A stretch of 64,000 bases of DNA from CAYSPG01 sp964432885 (lineage in GTDB: Bacteria > Bacteroidota > Bacteroidia > AKYH767-A > OLB10), in the NCBI GenBank assembly GCA_964432885.1, contig CAYSPG010000001.1:186001-250000 (forward strand), given 5' to 3'. The notes beneath the pieces are model-generated. The model ran no database searches, was not told the DNA's origin, and saw only the letters and a list, made by a program, of their open reading frames with translations. Positions 25,905 through 34,896 of this stretch are shown one piece after another. Positions within the stretch are counted from its first letter, which is position 1. Every line of letters starts with the position of its first letter. A program made the translations under genes and the position numbers.

Positions 25905-25988
25905 GCCCGGGTGATGAAACTGGTAGACATGCAGGTCTCAGAAGCCTGTGGGGTAAAACCTGTAGGAGTTCGAATCTCCTCTCGGGCA
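25905..25988 (+). tRNA. tRNA-Leu (CAG)
   Basis: 84 nt. The acceptor stem GCCCGGG pairs with CTCGGGC, with discriminator A. Anticodon arm CAGGT-CTCAGAA-GCCTG gives anticodon CAG. Class II variable arm and TTCGAATC T loop are visible. Its acceptor stem and ends are very similar to the tRNA-Leu(GAG) just upstream, suggesting common origin. CCA is not encoded. Confidence 0.93.
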
Positions 25989-26027
25989 CTAATAGTTGGT
26001 ATTATTTTTATACCCTTTTTGTTTTTT

Positions 26028-26540
26028 TTAAAAAGTAATGGTAATACTGCCCTGACTTTGCAACGGACACTTAGGACATTTGTCAAACTGAACTGTTCGT
26101 GCCGCTTGCATTGCTTTTGTTAGCAGATAATTGCTTGTAGTAGTAGTGCCTTCTGCCCCGGGTTCGGCTTTAATTACGTTGCCTTCCTTGTCAATAGTTA
26201 ACGATACAACCACTATCCCTTTTTCCATTGTAAGGTTATCAATTTTTGGTTGCTTTACAAGTGTGCGGCCGGGCATTACAAAACTTACTCCGCGTGTTCC
26301 GGCATCAGATGATGCTGCAACAGGTTTTGCATCTTCTGTTTTGGCATCCAATAAAATAGCACTTACTTCTTCCATTTTAAAATTCATGGCATTGCCTTTA
26401 AATAAAAAACTTAATGTACCATCTTTTACCGTTTGAAGTGTACCATTCATTTTTTCTCCGCTTTTTAAAACAAGCGTGTGTTGTGCATGCAACAAGTAAC
26501 CTGACAAAGTAATTACTGCAGCAAAAAATATTTTTCTCAT
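26028..26540 (-). CDS. Secreted protein with TonB C-terminal-like domain
   Basis: A 170-residue protein with a signal peptide ending LLHAQ. Residues about 22-70 form a small domain (LKSGEKMNGTLQTV) like those found in envelope stress or SH3-like proteins. Residues about 105-170 resemble TonB C-terminal domains (GIVVVSLTIDKEGNVIKAEP ... AMQAARTVQFD ... GSITITF). It has no N-terminal membrane anchor or proline-rich spacer, so it is not a classical TonB energy transducer; binding to a peptidoglycan or outer-membrane partner is possible (inference). Monocistronic. Confidence 0.65.
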   Translation of the reverse strand: MRKIFFAAVITLSGYLLHAQHTLVLKSGEKMNGTLQTVKDGTLSFLFKGNAMNFKMEEVSAILLDAKTEDAKPVAASSDAGTRGVSFVMPGRTLVKQPKIDNLTMEKGIVVVSLTIDKEGNVIKAEPGAEGTTTTSNYLLTKAMQAARTVQFDKCPKCPLQSQGSITITF

Positions 26541-26740
26541 ATTATTTTTATGTGGTTTTGTTTTACAAAAGTATCAATTTGTTTGGGTGTTAAGTTTGGC
26601 ATAAAAGTTTTTTTTAAACCAAACTTAACAGCTAATGTTAATATTTAGATTTTACTATGGCAGGTAATTTTTCCTTTGTTTTTTAGCATCTGCACTAAAT
26701 AAAATCTGTTTACTTTGCATTAAGAAAATTAATAACCAAA

Positions 26741-27859
26741 ATGATATTAAAGCCAACAAGCGTTAGCAAATCACTAAAGTCTATTGCGGAAAAAGTTTTA
26801 AGCGGAAAACGAATTTCTGCTGATGAAGGATATGCATTATACACAGAGGGCGATCTTGCTTTTGTTGGAGAACTTGCCAACCAAGTACGTAAAAGAATAA
26901 ATGGCAACAGAACTTTTTTTAACCGCAATTTTCACATCGAGCCTACCAACGTATGTATTTTCTCGTGTAAGTTTTGCAGCTATAGCCGCGAATACAAACA
27001 CAAGGAAGAAGGTTGGGAACTTACTAAAGAACAAATTTTAGAAAAAGTAAAAGCATATGATGGCACACCTGTAACCGAAGTACATATTGTTGGTGGTGTT
27101 CATCCTAAAATGGATATCCATTTTTTTGCTGACGTGCTTTCTGCGATTAAAGCCCTAAGGCCATCATTGCACATAAAAGCATTTACCGCAGTTGAGCTTG
27201 ATTACATGTTTCGCAAAGCTAAAATGACAGTGGCTGAAGGACTGAGTTATCTAAAAGCAAACGGATTAGACTCTATACCTGGTGGCGGAGCCGAAATTTT
27301 TGATGAAACCATTCGCGAAAAAATTTGTGCTGATAAATGTAGCTCTGAACAGTGGCTTTCTATTCATGCAACAGCTCACGGGCTTGGCATCATGTCAAAT
27401 GCTACCATGCTTTATGGCCATTACGAAAATTATGCGCACCGAATTGACCACATGAACCGCTTGCGAAATTTGCAAGATAAAACAGGAGGATTCAATACAT
27501 TTATTCCTTTAAAGTTTAGAAATAAAAACAACGATATGAGTGATGCAACCGAAAGCACTTTGATTGAAGACTTAAAAAATTACGCTGTGTCGCGCATTTT
27601 TATGGATAACTTTAAACACATCAAAGCCTATTGGCCTATGATTGGCAGGCAAACAGCTCAACTTTCGCAGTCGTTTGGTGTTGACGATTTAGACGGAACA
27701 ATTGATGACTCAACAAAAATTTACAGCATGGCTGGTGCCGAAGAAAAAAATCCTTCGCTAACTACCGAACAAATTGTACAATTGATTTCGCAAACAGGCC
27801 ATGTTGCTGTTGAACGCGATACACTTTATAACTTAGTAGGCAGCAAAGAAGTTGTTTAA
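26741..27859 (+). CDS. mqnE: Aminofutalosine synthase (radical SAM), menaquinone synthesis
   Basis: A 372-residue radical SAM enzyme. The CxxxCxxC cluster motif reads CIFSCKFCSYSR (about residue 70-80). Further MqnE hallmarks are HIVGGVHP, SIPGGGAEIF, GIMSNATMLYGHYE and FNTFIPLKFRN. It joins the mqnA product 3-[(1-carboxyvinyl)oxy]benzoate to the adenosyl moiety to form aminofutalosine, the second step of the futalosine menaquinone route. MqnC, the related enzyme, has a different cluster context (NVCxYxCxFC), so mqnE is preferred. Other mqn genes are not in the window. Confidence 0.92.
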   Translation: MILKPTSVSKSLKSIAEKVLSGKRISADEGYALYTEGDLAFVGELANQVRKRINGNRTFFNRNFHIEPTNVCIFSCKFCSYSREYKHKEEGWELTKEQILEKVKAYDGTPVTEVHIVGGVHPKMDIHFFADVLSAIKALRPSLHIKAFTAVELDYMFRKAKMTVAEGLSYLKANGLDSIPGGGAEIFDETIREKICADKCSSEQWLSIHATAHGLGIMSNATMLYGHYENYAHRIDHMNRLRNLQDKTGGFNTFIPLKFRNKNNDMSDATESTLIEDLKNYAVSRIFMDNFKHIKAYWPMIGRQTAQLSQSFGVDDLDGTIDDSTKIYSMAGAEEKNPSLTTEQIVQLISQTGHVAVERDTLYNLVGSKEVV

Positions 27860-27882
27860 AATGGAATAAAAACATTCGTCTA

Positions 27883-28600
27883 ATGATATGTAATAAAAGC
27901 ATCATCCAAGTAGCATTATTACTTAATTGTTTTACCTGCACAAAACTTTATTCGCAAGATAAACTCATTGGTTTAAACAACACAATAAAAGTAGCTCCAT
28001 TACGGACAATTGACATTTCAAACCCCGGTTTGGAAATGGCTTTTGAAAAGCGGGTATTTAAAATTTTTTCGCTTCAGGCAGGTGCATCGTATCTTACCGA
28101 AACGCTAAGCAGGCTTGATATTGTAAATCCAAATATTATAAATTCAAACGGCTATGCATATAATGCGGAATTAAAGACATATTTTAAAAGCGGAAAATAC
28201 GGAACGTGGTATACTTCGGCATCTTTTGCCAAACTTAAAAATGAAGTTGAATGGGTTGGTACTTTTGGCAAAAGCATATGTTATCATAATTATGAGCCTT
28301 GCAGTTATATAAGACTCTGTTTTATTAAAAAGAAACTGGAAAACGTTCGCTCTGAAATTTGGATACCAGATTTACATAACCCGATGTGTTTTTGATGTTT
28401 ATGCTGGTGTTGGCAATCGCGAACGCAAAGTAACACATCACAACCGTATTAACCCAACAGAAAAACTTGACTCAGATTTTAAAATTGGTTTAGGGTCATA
28501 CGCAGAAGGCAGTTCAAATGTGCCTGTTTTTTTATTAGGATTTAAAGTTGGATATAATTTCAGGGTTAAGCTTAAACCAACTACCAGTCACAAAGTTTAA
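27883..28600 (+). pseudogene. Frameshifted outer-membrane beta-barrel-like protein
   Basis: The frame from ATG 27883 encodes a signal peptide (ends KLYSQ) and beta-barrel-like strands (SLQAGASYLTE, YNAELKTYF, GTWYTSASFAKL) up to CYHNYEPCSYIRL, and then loses coherence. A second frame, offset by one base, continues from about 28313 to the TAA at 28598: KRNWKTFALKFGYQ, FDVYAGVGNRERK, LLGFKVGYNFRVKL. The switch best fits one extra A in the AAAAA run at about 28327-28331. With that base removed, a single protein of about 238 residues similar to DUF3575-type proteins results. It may be a true frameshift, a phase-variable tract or a sequencing error. Confidence 0.75.
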
Positions 28601-28752
28601 TTTTTTCTACCACTCCTCTACTCCATTTTTTTGTGATTTATCACCACATATATAATGTCTGTTAAGCAAGTTTATCATTAGCCAACAAAATGATTTTCAA
28701 AAAAAAATAAAATAGATTTTAGCCCTTCTCACTAACATCAAATTCTATCTCC

Positions 28753-28760
28753 TACATTTG
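28753..28760 (+). promoter_or_regulatory. Possible -7 promoter element of the lpxD-like gene
   Basis: TACATTTG matches TAnnTTTG and ends only 4 bp before the ATG at 28765. If used, the mRNA would be nearly leaderless. No TTG was found at the -33 position, so support is limited. Confidence 0.35.
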
Positions 28761-28764
28761 CCTC

Positions 28765-29694
28765 ATGCAATTTCATCCGGCTTTAACACTAAAAGATGTG
28801 GCCTCGTTACTTAACGCTAAATATATTGGCCCAAAAGATTTTATAATCACAGGCATTAATGAAATACACAAAGTAGAAAATGGTGATATTACTTTTGTTG
28901 ATCATCCAAAATATTACGATAAAGCACTTGGGTCGGCCGCTACAACCATTATTATAAATAAAGAGGTTTTATGCCCCGAAGGTAAAGCACTTATTATTTC
29001 TGACGATCCTTTTCGCGATTATAATAAACTTACACGCAAGTACAGAGCGGTTGAACTGGCCGCCACCAATGTACATCCAACAGCTAAAGTGGGTAACGAT
29101 ACAGTGATTATGCCTGGTGCTTTTGTGGGTGCACATTCTGTGATTGGTAATAATTGTATCCTTCATCCGGGTGCTGTTGTTTACGACCACTGCATACTTG
29201 GTGATAATGTAATACTGCATGCCAATACTGTAATTGGTGCCGATGCATTTTACTTTAAACGCAGGCCTCAGGGTTATGATAAAATGCATACTTGTGGAAG
29301 AGTAATTATTAAGAACAATGTTGAAATTGGCGCATGCTGTACGATTGACAAAGGCGTTTCGGGCGATACCATAATAGGCGAAGGTTGTAAGTTTGATAAT
29401 CATATTCATGTGGGACACGATACCGTTATTGGCAAAAACTGTTTGTTTGCAGCACAGGTTGGCATTGCCGGTGTAGTAACCATTGAAGATGATGTAATTT
29501 TATGGGGCCAGGTTGGCGTACAAAAAGATTTAACCATTGGCAAAGGAGCAGTGGTGCTTGGCCAGTCGGGCATTGGCAAATCGCTTGACCCAGGCAAAAC
29601 ATATTTTGGCAGCCCAACGCAGGATGCGCGAATTAAAATGAAAGAACTTGCGCTGATAAAAAGATTGCCCGAAGTATTTGAAAAGTTAAAGTGA
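28765..29694 (+). CDS. lpxD: LpxD-like UDP-3-O-acylglucosamine N-acyltransferase
   Basis: A 309-residue protein with an N-terminal uridine-binding-like domain (about 1-100) and a left-handed beta-helix of hexapeptide repeats (about 100-285: VIGNNCILHPGAVV, VIIKNNVEIGACCTIDKG). The catalytic His region reads HIHVGHDTVIG. LpxD adds a 3-hydroxyacyl chain to the glucosamine nitrogen in lipid A synthesis. It is shorter than the usual LpxD (about 340), and Bacteroidota commonly carry a second LpxD-like gene, so this may be that paralogue. It is not next to lpxA/lpxC/fabZ here. Confidence 0.82.
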   Translation: MQFHPALTLKDVASLLNAKYIGPKDFIITGINEIHKVENGDITFVDHPKYYDKALGSAATTIIINKEVLCPEGKALIISDDPFRDYNKLTRKYRAVELAATNVHPTAKVGNDTVIMPGAFVGAHSVIGNNCILHPGAVVYDHCILGDNVILHANTVIGADAFYFKRRPQGYDKMHTCGRVIIKNNVEIGACCTIDKGVSGDTIIGEGCKFDNHIHVGHDTVIGKNCLFAAQVGIAGVVTIEDDVILWGQVGVQKDLTIGKGAVVLGQSGIGKSLDPGKTYFGSPTQDARIKMKELALIKRLPEVFEKLK

Positions 29695-29739
29695 GTTACA
29701 CCAATATCGTAGCAACTTCAAAATTTAAAAAGTAATCAG

Positions 29740-30966
29740 ATGTCATTATTAACTTCTAAAACTACTTCTGAACTGGAATCAAAAAAATTACAGTTGCACT
29801 GGTTGCTGCAAATTACTAAAGCCATTAATTACAATTTACCGGCTGAGCAGCTTTACCGTATTTACGAAACTGTATTGAGAGACCATTTTCATGTTGGCAA
29901 GCTGGCACTGTTTGTAAACGAATCGGAGTGGAAAAAAGTACTTGCTTATGGCATGCTTGCCGAGTTGGAAGAAGTAAAGCCCGAAAAATTTTTAGAAGAA
30001 ATATCATCTTCCAAAACCAAAAACATTACAGCACCCCAATGGCTTAAGCCCGATGAAAGTGTAATACCGGTTTATCATAACGAACGGTTGCTGGCTTATG
30101 CAATTATAGGAAACGTGGCAGGCAGCGATGAATTAAACAAACGCGAAATTGTTCCTTTCATCCACACCATTACAAACATTATTCTTGTAGCTATTGAAAA
30201 CAAGCGGCTAAACAAAGAAGCGCTTGCGCAGGCTGCAATGAAAAAAGAACTTGAACTTGCAGCTGAAATGCAGGAGATGCTTTTTCCGGTGGAGCTAAAA
30301 GGAAACGAATTGTTTGACATTGATGCCCTTTATCTTCCGCACCAGCAAGTGGGTGGCGATTATTACGATTTTATTTCCATCAGCCCCGAAGAGCATATTT
30401 TTTGTATGGCCGATGTATCAGGAAAAGGAATGGCTGCTGCATTGCTCATGTCAAACTTCCAGGCAAACCTGCATGCGCTTATACGCACTACAAAATCACT
30501 TAAAGAACTTATTACCGAATTAAATGCCTGTGTTAACAAAACAGCCAAAGGCGAAAAGTACATTACTTTTTTTATTGGTATTGTAAACTTTGCGACACAT
30601 ACATTAAGCTATATTAACTCAGGGCATAATCCGCCCATACTTTTCGATTCTACCGGAATCAGGCTGCTTGATAAAGGCACCACCGGATTGGGCATGTTTG
30701 ATGAACTTCCTTTTATAAACCAGGGAGAGGAAACTTTTGAAAAAGGCGCTACTATATTTTTATACACTGATGGCGTTACCGAGTTGGAAAACGACAATGG
30801 CGATTTCTACGGCATTGATAACCTGAAAGAATTTATTGCATCAAACAATGATGTGGTTATTTTAAAATCGTTTCACCAAAATCTTATTAAGTCGCTTGAC
30901 AAATTCAGGCAAAGCAAATTTTATAATGATGATGTTACCGTACTTACCTTACGTAACCTTGTTTAA
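29740..30966 (+). CDS. GAF-SpoIIE (PP2C) serine phosphatase
   Basis: A 408-residue signalling protein. The N-terminal half (about 15-165) resembles a GAF sensory domain, followed by a short coiled coil (KKELELAAEMQEMLFP). The C-terminal half (about 195-405) is a SpoIIE/RsbU-type PP2C phosphatase with metal-binding motifs QVGGDYYDF, ADVSGKGMAAALLM, GHNPPILF, LYTDGVTELEN and NDDVTVLTL. Such enzymes dephosphorylate anti-anti-sigma factors or similar partners; none is encoded nearby. It lies 45 bp after lpxD and may share its transcript. Confidence 0.92.
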   Translation: MSLLTSKTTSELESKKLQLHWLLQITKAINYNLPAEQLYRIYETVLRDHFHVGKLALFVNESEWKKVLAYGMLAELEEVKPEKFLEEISSSKTKNITAPQWLKPDESVIPVYHNERLLAYAIIGNVAGSDELNKREIVPFIHTITNIILVAIENKRLNKEALAQAAMKKELELAAEMQEMLFPVELKGNELFDIDALYLPHQQVGGDYYDFISISPEEHIFCMADVSGKGMAAALLMSNFQANLHALIRTTKSLKELITELNACVNKTAKGEKYITFFIGIVNFATHTLSYINSGHNPPILFDSTGIRLLDKGTTGLGMFDELPFINQGEETFEKGATIFLYTDGVTELENDNGDFYGIDNLKEFIASNNDVVILKSFHQNLIKSLDKFRQSKFYNDDVTVLTLRNLV

Positions 30967-30994
30967 CTTACAGCAATGATTTAAGAAAAATAAA

Positions 30995-32695
30995 TCACCT
31001 TACCCCATGCATCATTTTTTTCATCATGGGTGATAACATAAGTAACAATACAGCCGCTGCACCCGGTAGTACTACAAACAGCATAAAAAACTCATACAGA
31101 TTGTGTATTTGAAAACCGGCAAAGGTTGGATACGCAGTTGGTAAATTATTTTGTGCAAGCAGCGTCAATTGGTCAGCAGTTGCAGTAACATTCCCATCAA
31201 GTATTCCTGCTAAGTCAATGCCAAGTTCATTGGCTTTAGTAAACTTATCGCCTGTAGGCGGCAGCAAAGCGCCCAATGTTCCGGCAAGTGCGTAACCGGC
31301 AGCATTGGCAATAAACCACACGCCCATAAGCAACGATGAAAAACGTAAAGGAGCAAGTTTGGCAACCAGTGAAAGTCCTATAGGGGATAAGCATAACTCG
31401 CCCATAGTATGCAGCAAGTATAAAACAACAAGCCAAATAATTCCAATTTTGCCGTCAATGCCAATTTCTTTTACCTGGAAGGCAATAATCAAATATCCAA
31501 GTGCAATTAATGCCAGCCCCCAGGATTGCTTTACCGGTGATATTGGCTCAATGTTCCGTTTATTCATCCACATCCAAAACATACTAAATGGTATGGCAAG
31601 TGCAATTACAAATATGCTGTTAAAATTTTGCACCATCGAGGGGGGCATATTCCATCCAAGTAAATTGGTGTCGGTTTGCTTATCGGCAATAAATGTAAGT
31701 GATGAGCCTGCCTGCTCAAATGCAGCCCAAAAAAACATTACAAAAAAAGCCACTATATAAAGTACAAAAATACGGTCGCGTTCTATTTTTGTTAGCGATT
31801 TATCGGATGCTATTAAAAAGGCAAGGCTCAGCCCTGCACTGTAAATAAATGGATAAAGCCATACTTTAATTGGATTTTGTGTGGCGGCAGTATCATCAAT
31901 AGATAAATAATGAAAACCAAACGTAAGCGCAATTAGTATTACAATAGTGCTAATTATTGATGCGGTAGAAAATTTAGCTTGCTCCTCCCCTGCTTCTTTC
32001 ATCTGATTACGGTCGGGGCGGCCTCCAATTTTTTTGCCATCATGGGTAATTACATATTTATCTTTAAAAATAAAAAACACGATACACGCAAGCAGCATAG
32101 CTACACCGGCAGCAAAAAATCCCCACTTAAACGCTGTAAGGTCACGAACACCATCTACACTTTTAACATCGCCCAAAAGCGGACAAATAAAAATGCCAAG
32201 TGTGGCGCCAACATTAATACCTAAATAAAAAATAGTAAAAGCCGAATCGAGTTTTGTTTTTTGTTCGGCAGGATAAAGTTGACCTACCATGGAAGAAATG
32301 TTGGGTTTAAAAAATCCATTTCCAAAAATAAGCACAAGCAAACCACCCCAAAGAAGGGATTGGGCAAAACCCAAATCGGTACCAAATGCACTTGCACTGC
32401 CAAATAATATAAATTGTCCAACAGCCATAGTAAAGCCGCCAATTAAAATGCAATTGCGGTTGCCTAAAAATTTATCGCTTAAGTAGCCACCAAGCATTGG
32501 TGTTAAGTAGCACAATCCAAGAAAGCCGCCATATATAATAGATGCATCTTTTTCGCCAAGCATAAGGGCTTCGGCCATAAATAACGATAGTATGGCACGC
32601 ATACCGTAAAAATTAAATCGCTCCCACATTTCGGTGGTAAACAAAACGTACAATCCTTTAGGATGGCCTTTGTCGGCTGTTGTTGTTGCTGTCAT
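30995..32695 (-). CDS. POT-family proton-coupled peptide transporter
   Basis: A 566-residue membrane protein with at least 12 hydrophobic helices. The N-terminal signature FTTEMWERFNFYGMRA matches the ExxERFxYYG motif needed for proton coupling, and GNGFFKPNISSMVGQLY is the second POT motif. It imports di- and tripeptides with protons at the cytoplasmic membrane. Length is slightly above bacterial DtpA/B, as common in Bacteroidota. Convergent with the SpoIIE gene (29 bp apart). Confidence 0.95.
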   Translation of the reverse strand: MTATTTADKGHPKGLYVLFTTEMWERFNFYGMRAILSLFMAEALMLGEKDASIIYGGFLGLCYLTPMLGGYLSDKFLGNRNCILIGGFTMAVGQFILFGSASAFGTDLGFAQSLLWGGLLVLIFGNGFFKPNISSMVGQLYPAEQKTKLDSAFTIFYLGINVGATLGIFICPLLGDVKSVDGVRDLTAFKWGFFAAGVAMLLACIVFFIFKDKYVITHDGKKIGGRPDRNQMKEAGEEQAKFSTASIISTIVILIALTFGFHYLSIDDTAATQNPIKVWLYPFIYSAGLSLAFLIASDKSLTKIERDRIFVLYIVAFFVMFFWAAFEQAGSSLTFIADKQTDTNLLGWNMPPSMVQNFNSIFVIALAIPFSMFWMWMNKRNIEPISPVKQSWGLALIALGYLIIAFQVKEIGIDGKIGIIWLVVLYLLHTMGELCLSPIGLSLVAKLAPLRFSSLLMGVWFIANAAGYALAGTLGALLPPTGDKFTKANELGIDLAGILDGNVTATADQLTLLAQNNLPTAYPTFAGFQIHNLYEFFMLFVVLPGAAAVLLLMLSPMMKKMMHGVR

Positions 32696-32873
32696 ATTGC
32701 TATATTATTTTTTAATGTTTGGGTGGCTAATGTAGTTGATTAATATTAAAGATTAAAGTGGGGTTTTGATGTTTAACTTTTGTTTCTGTCTCGTATTTCT
32801 TAGATGCAAATACTACTTTGTATTAAATATTATGTATACATGTTTCCATTTATTTACCACTAAAACATCCCAT

Positions 32874-32918
32874 AACAAAAAGAGGTTGTTTTATAATTTA
32901 AAACAACCTCTTTTTGTT
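32874..32918 (-). terminator. Strong hairpin terminator after efp
   Basis: Perfect 19-bp inverted repeat (32874-32892 and 32900-32918) with a 7-nt loop. It is flanked by A and T runs on either strand and lies 19 bp past the efp stop. Confidence 0.85.
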
Positions 32919-32936
32919 AGAGAATATAAATGTGTT

Positions 32937-33497
32937 TTACTTTACACGCTCAACATAAGTGCCTGTGCGGGTATCCACTTTTATCTTCTCTCCTTCGTTT
33001 ACAAATAATGGAACATTAACTATGGCACCTGTTTCAAGCGTAGCTGCTTTTAAAGTGTTGGTAGCTGTATCGCCTTTAACACCCGGTTCGCTATAGGTAA
33101 TAACAAGTTCAACAAAGGTTGGTGGCTCGGCAAGTATTGGGTTTTCGCCTTCAAAGGCAACCTTCAACATCATTTCTTCTTTTAAAAAATTAGTACTGTC
33201 GCCAACCATTACTTCGGGTATGTATACCTGCTCAAATGTTTCGGTATCCATTACCACAAGGTGGTCTCCATCCTTGTATAAGTATTGCATCATTTTGTAT
33301 TCAACACGGGCTACTTCAACACTTTCACCAGAGCGAAAACGGTTTTCTGTTTGTTTCCCATTTTTCAAGTTGCGCATTTTTGCCTGGTAAAATGCCCTAA
33401 GGTTACCCGGTGTGCGGTGTTGATATTCTGTAATCTGGTAAAGTTCACCGTTAAATCGAATAACCGAACCTATTCCAATATCTCCTGTATCTGCCAT
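32937..33497 (-). CDS. efp: Translation elongation factor P
   Basis: A 186-residue three-domain protein (KOW-like N-terminal, two OB folds) that relieves ribosome stalling at polyproline. The signature SEPGVKGDTATN and the C-terminal VPLFVNEGEKIKVDTRTGTYVERVK region (last part) are clear. The tip loop that in E. coli reads KPGKGQAF, with the modified Lys34, here reads TPGNLRAF, so Asn stands at the modified position. Length matches the family. It is followed by a strong terminator and preceded by a gap of about 125 bp. Confidence 0.96.
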   Translation of the reverse strand: MADTGDIGIGSVIRFNGELYQITEYQHRTPGNLRAFYQAKMRNLKNGKQTENRFRSGESVEVARVEYKMMQYLYKDGDHLVVMDTETFEQVYIPEVMVGDSTNFLKEEMMLKVAFEGENPILAEPPTFVELVITYSEPGVKGDTATNTLKAATLETGAIVNVPLFVNEGEKIKVDTRTGTYVERVK

Positions 33498-33623
33498 ATT
33501 AAAATTTTAATGTTGTTAATTAAATACGAACTTGTTAATTAATGAATATTAAATGCTTCTTTTAAACTAAAACAGGCAACGATTTAACTGCGCTGCCTGT
33601 TATTTAGTATTTATCAATAAAAT

Positions 33624-34073
33624 TTAGTTACCCTCAACCACATCAAAGTTTAGTTTTGCTTTAATGTCGCGGTGCAATACCACTTCGGCCGAAAATGTTC
33701 CGGTTTTACGAATATGCTCCTCAGGCATTACAATTTGTTTTTTGTCAATGGTGTAACCCATGTTCTTTAACTTATCAGCAATATTTTGAGCAGTTACCGA
33801 GCCGTACAATTTTCCGTTTTCTCCAACTTTAGCGCCCACAGTAAGAGTAACATTGTTAAGTGATTCAGCCAACTTAGAAGCATCACCTTTAATTTTATCC
33901 AGTTTATGTGCACGCTGTTTCATTGTTTCGGCATGCATAAGTTTATTGTTGGCACTTGCTATTACAGCAATGCCACGAGGTATTAAGTAATTAAGGCCAT
34001 AGCCATTTTTTACTTTTACCACATCATCGGCAAAGCCTAGGTTTTTTACGTCTTGTTTTAATATAACTTCCAT
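33624..34073 (-). CDS. rplI: 50S ribosomal protein L9
   Basis: 149 residues. The N-terminal RNA-binding domain begins MEVILKQDVKNLGFADDVVKVKNGYG..., with the family's NYLIPRGIA motif. A long connecting helix (about 45-75) and C-terminal domain follow. It binds 23S rRNA near L1. Last gene of the rpsF-rpsR-rplI operon, 14 bp after rpsR. Confidence 0.97.
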   Translation of the reverse strand: MEVILKQDVKNLGFADDVVKVKNGYGLNYLIPRGIAVIASANNKLMHAETMKQRAHKLDKIKGDASKLAESLNNVTLTVGAKVGENGKLYGSVTAQNIADKLKNMGYTIDKKQIVMPEEHIRKTGTFSAEVVLHRDIKAKLNFDVVEGN

Positions 34074-34087
34074 GTTTACCTCCTTAA

Positions 34088-34366
34088 TTATTTAAGCATA
34101 TCACCTACGTAAGTCATTAAAGCCAAATGGCGTGCACGCTTAACAGCTTGCCCAACTTTGCGTTGGTATTTTAATGAAGTACCGGTAAGTCTGCGTGGTA
34201 ATAGTTTACCCTGTTCGTTTACAAACTTCATAAGGAATGTTGCATCCTTATAGTCAATGTATTTAATGCCAAGTTTTTTAAAACGGCAATATTTCTTTTT
34301 GGCAGTTTCTACTGCTACAGGATTCAGGTATCTTACCTCTCCTGCTTTTCCTTGCTTAGTGCTCAT
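34088..34366 (-). CDS. rpsR: 30S ribosomal protein S18
   Basis: 92 residues with the S18 core: KKYCRFKKLGIKYIDYKD, LRRLTGTSLKYQRKV-like segment (RRLTGTSLKYQRKVGQAVKR) and HLALMTYV. It partners S6 on the small-subunit platform. Its start overlaps the rpsF stop by 4 bp (ATGA), which couples the translation of the two partner proteins. Confidence 0.97.
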   Translation of the reverse strand: MSTKQGKAGEVRYLNPVAVETAKKKYCRFKKLGIKYIDYKDATFLMKFVNEQGKLLPRRLTGTSLKYQRKVGQAVKRARHLALMTYVGDMLK

Positions 34367-34728
34367 GCAGGTACAGCCTCCGTTTCTTTCTTTTTTAATT
34401 CGGCATTCTTTCTTTTCTTTTCATTGTAAGCAATTGCATGCTTATCAAGCGCAACAGTTAAAAATCTCAACACGCGCTCATCACGCTTGTATTCAACCTC
34501 TAACTTATTAATGAGTTCCCCACTTGCTTTAAACTCCAGCAGATAATAAAACCCGGTGTTTTTTTTCTGGATTGGATAGGCAAGTTTGCGTAATCCCCAA
34601 TTGTTCTCATGAACAATTATGGCACCGTTGTCGGTGAGGATTTTCCTGAATTTGTCAACCGCTTCAGTCATTTGCTCATTGCTGAGAACCGGGGTTAAAA
34701 TGAAGACGGTTTCGTACTGGTTTGACAT
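34363..34728 (-). CDS. rpsF: 30S ribosomal protein S6
   Basis: 121 residues with the S6 ferredoxin-like fold: YETVFILTPVLS, WGLRKLAYPIQKKNTGFYYLLEF (shown in part) and a charged C-terminal tail (KKRKNAELKKKETEAVPA). It is the first gene of the operon, and unlike many bacteria no ssb or priB gene lies between it and rpsR. Confidence 0.97.
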   Translation of the reverse strand: MSNQYETVFILTPVLSNEQMTEAVDKFRKILTDNGAIIVHENNWGLRKLAYPIQKKNTGFYYLLEFKASGELINKLEVEYKRDERVLRFLTVALDKHAIAYNEKKRKNAELKKKETEAVPA

Positions 34729-34767
34729 ATTTTTTTATCAGTTTATTAGCCCTTTTTAAAGGGACGG

Positions 34768-34775
34768 CAAATATA
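34768..34775 (-). promoter_or_regulatory. -7 element upstream of rpsF
   Basis: On the minus strand TATATTTG matches TAnnTTTG, about 40 bp before the rpsF ATG. A TTTG lies further upstream at 34794-34791, but the spacer of 15 bp is shorter than usual. Confidence 0.45.
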
Positions 34776-34896
34776 GATTTTTATCTTTAACAAAAAACTT
34801 TTCTTTTAAAACTATTTTAACCACCGTCTAAACAGGAATTAATGTACGAGAAATAAAACCGATTAATGCCTACTTTAGCCGCTCAAATAAAATCAG

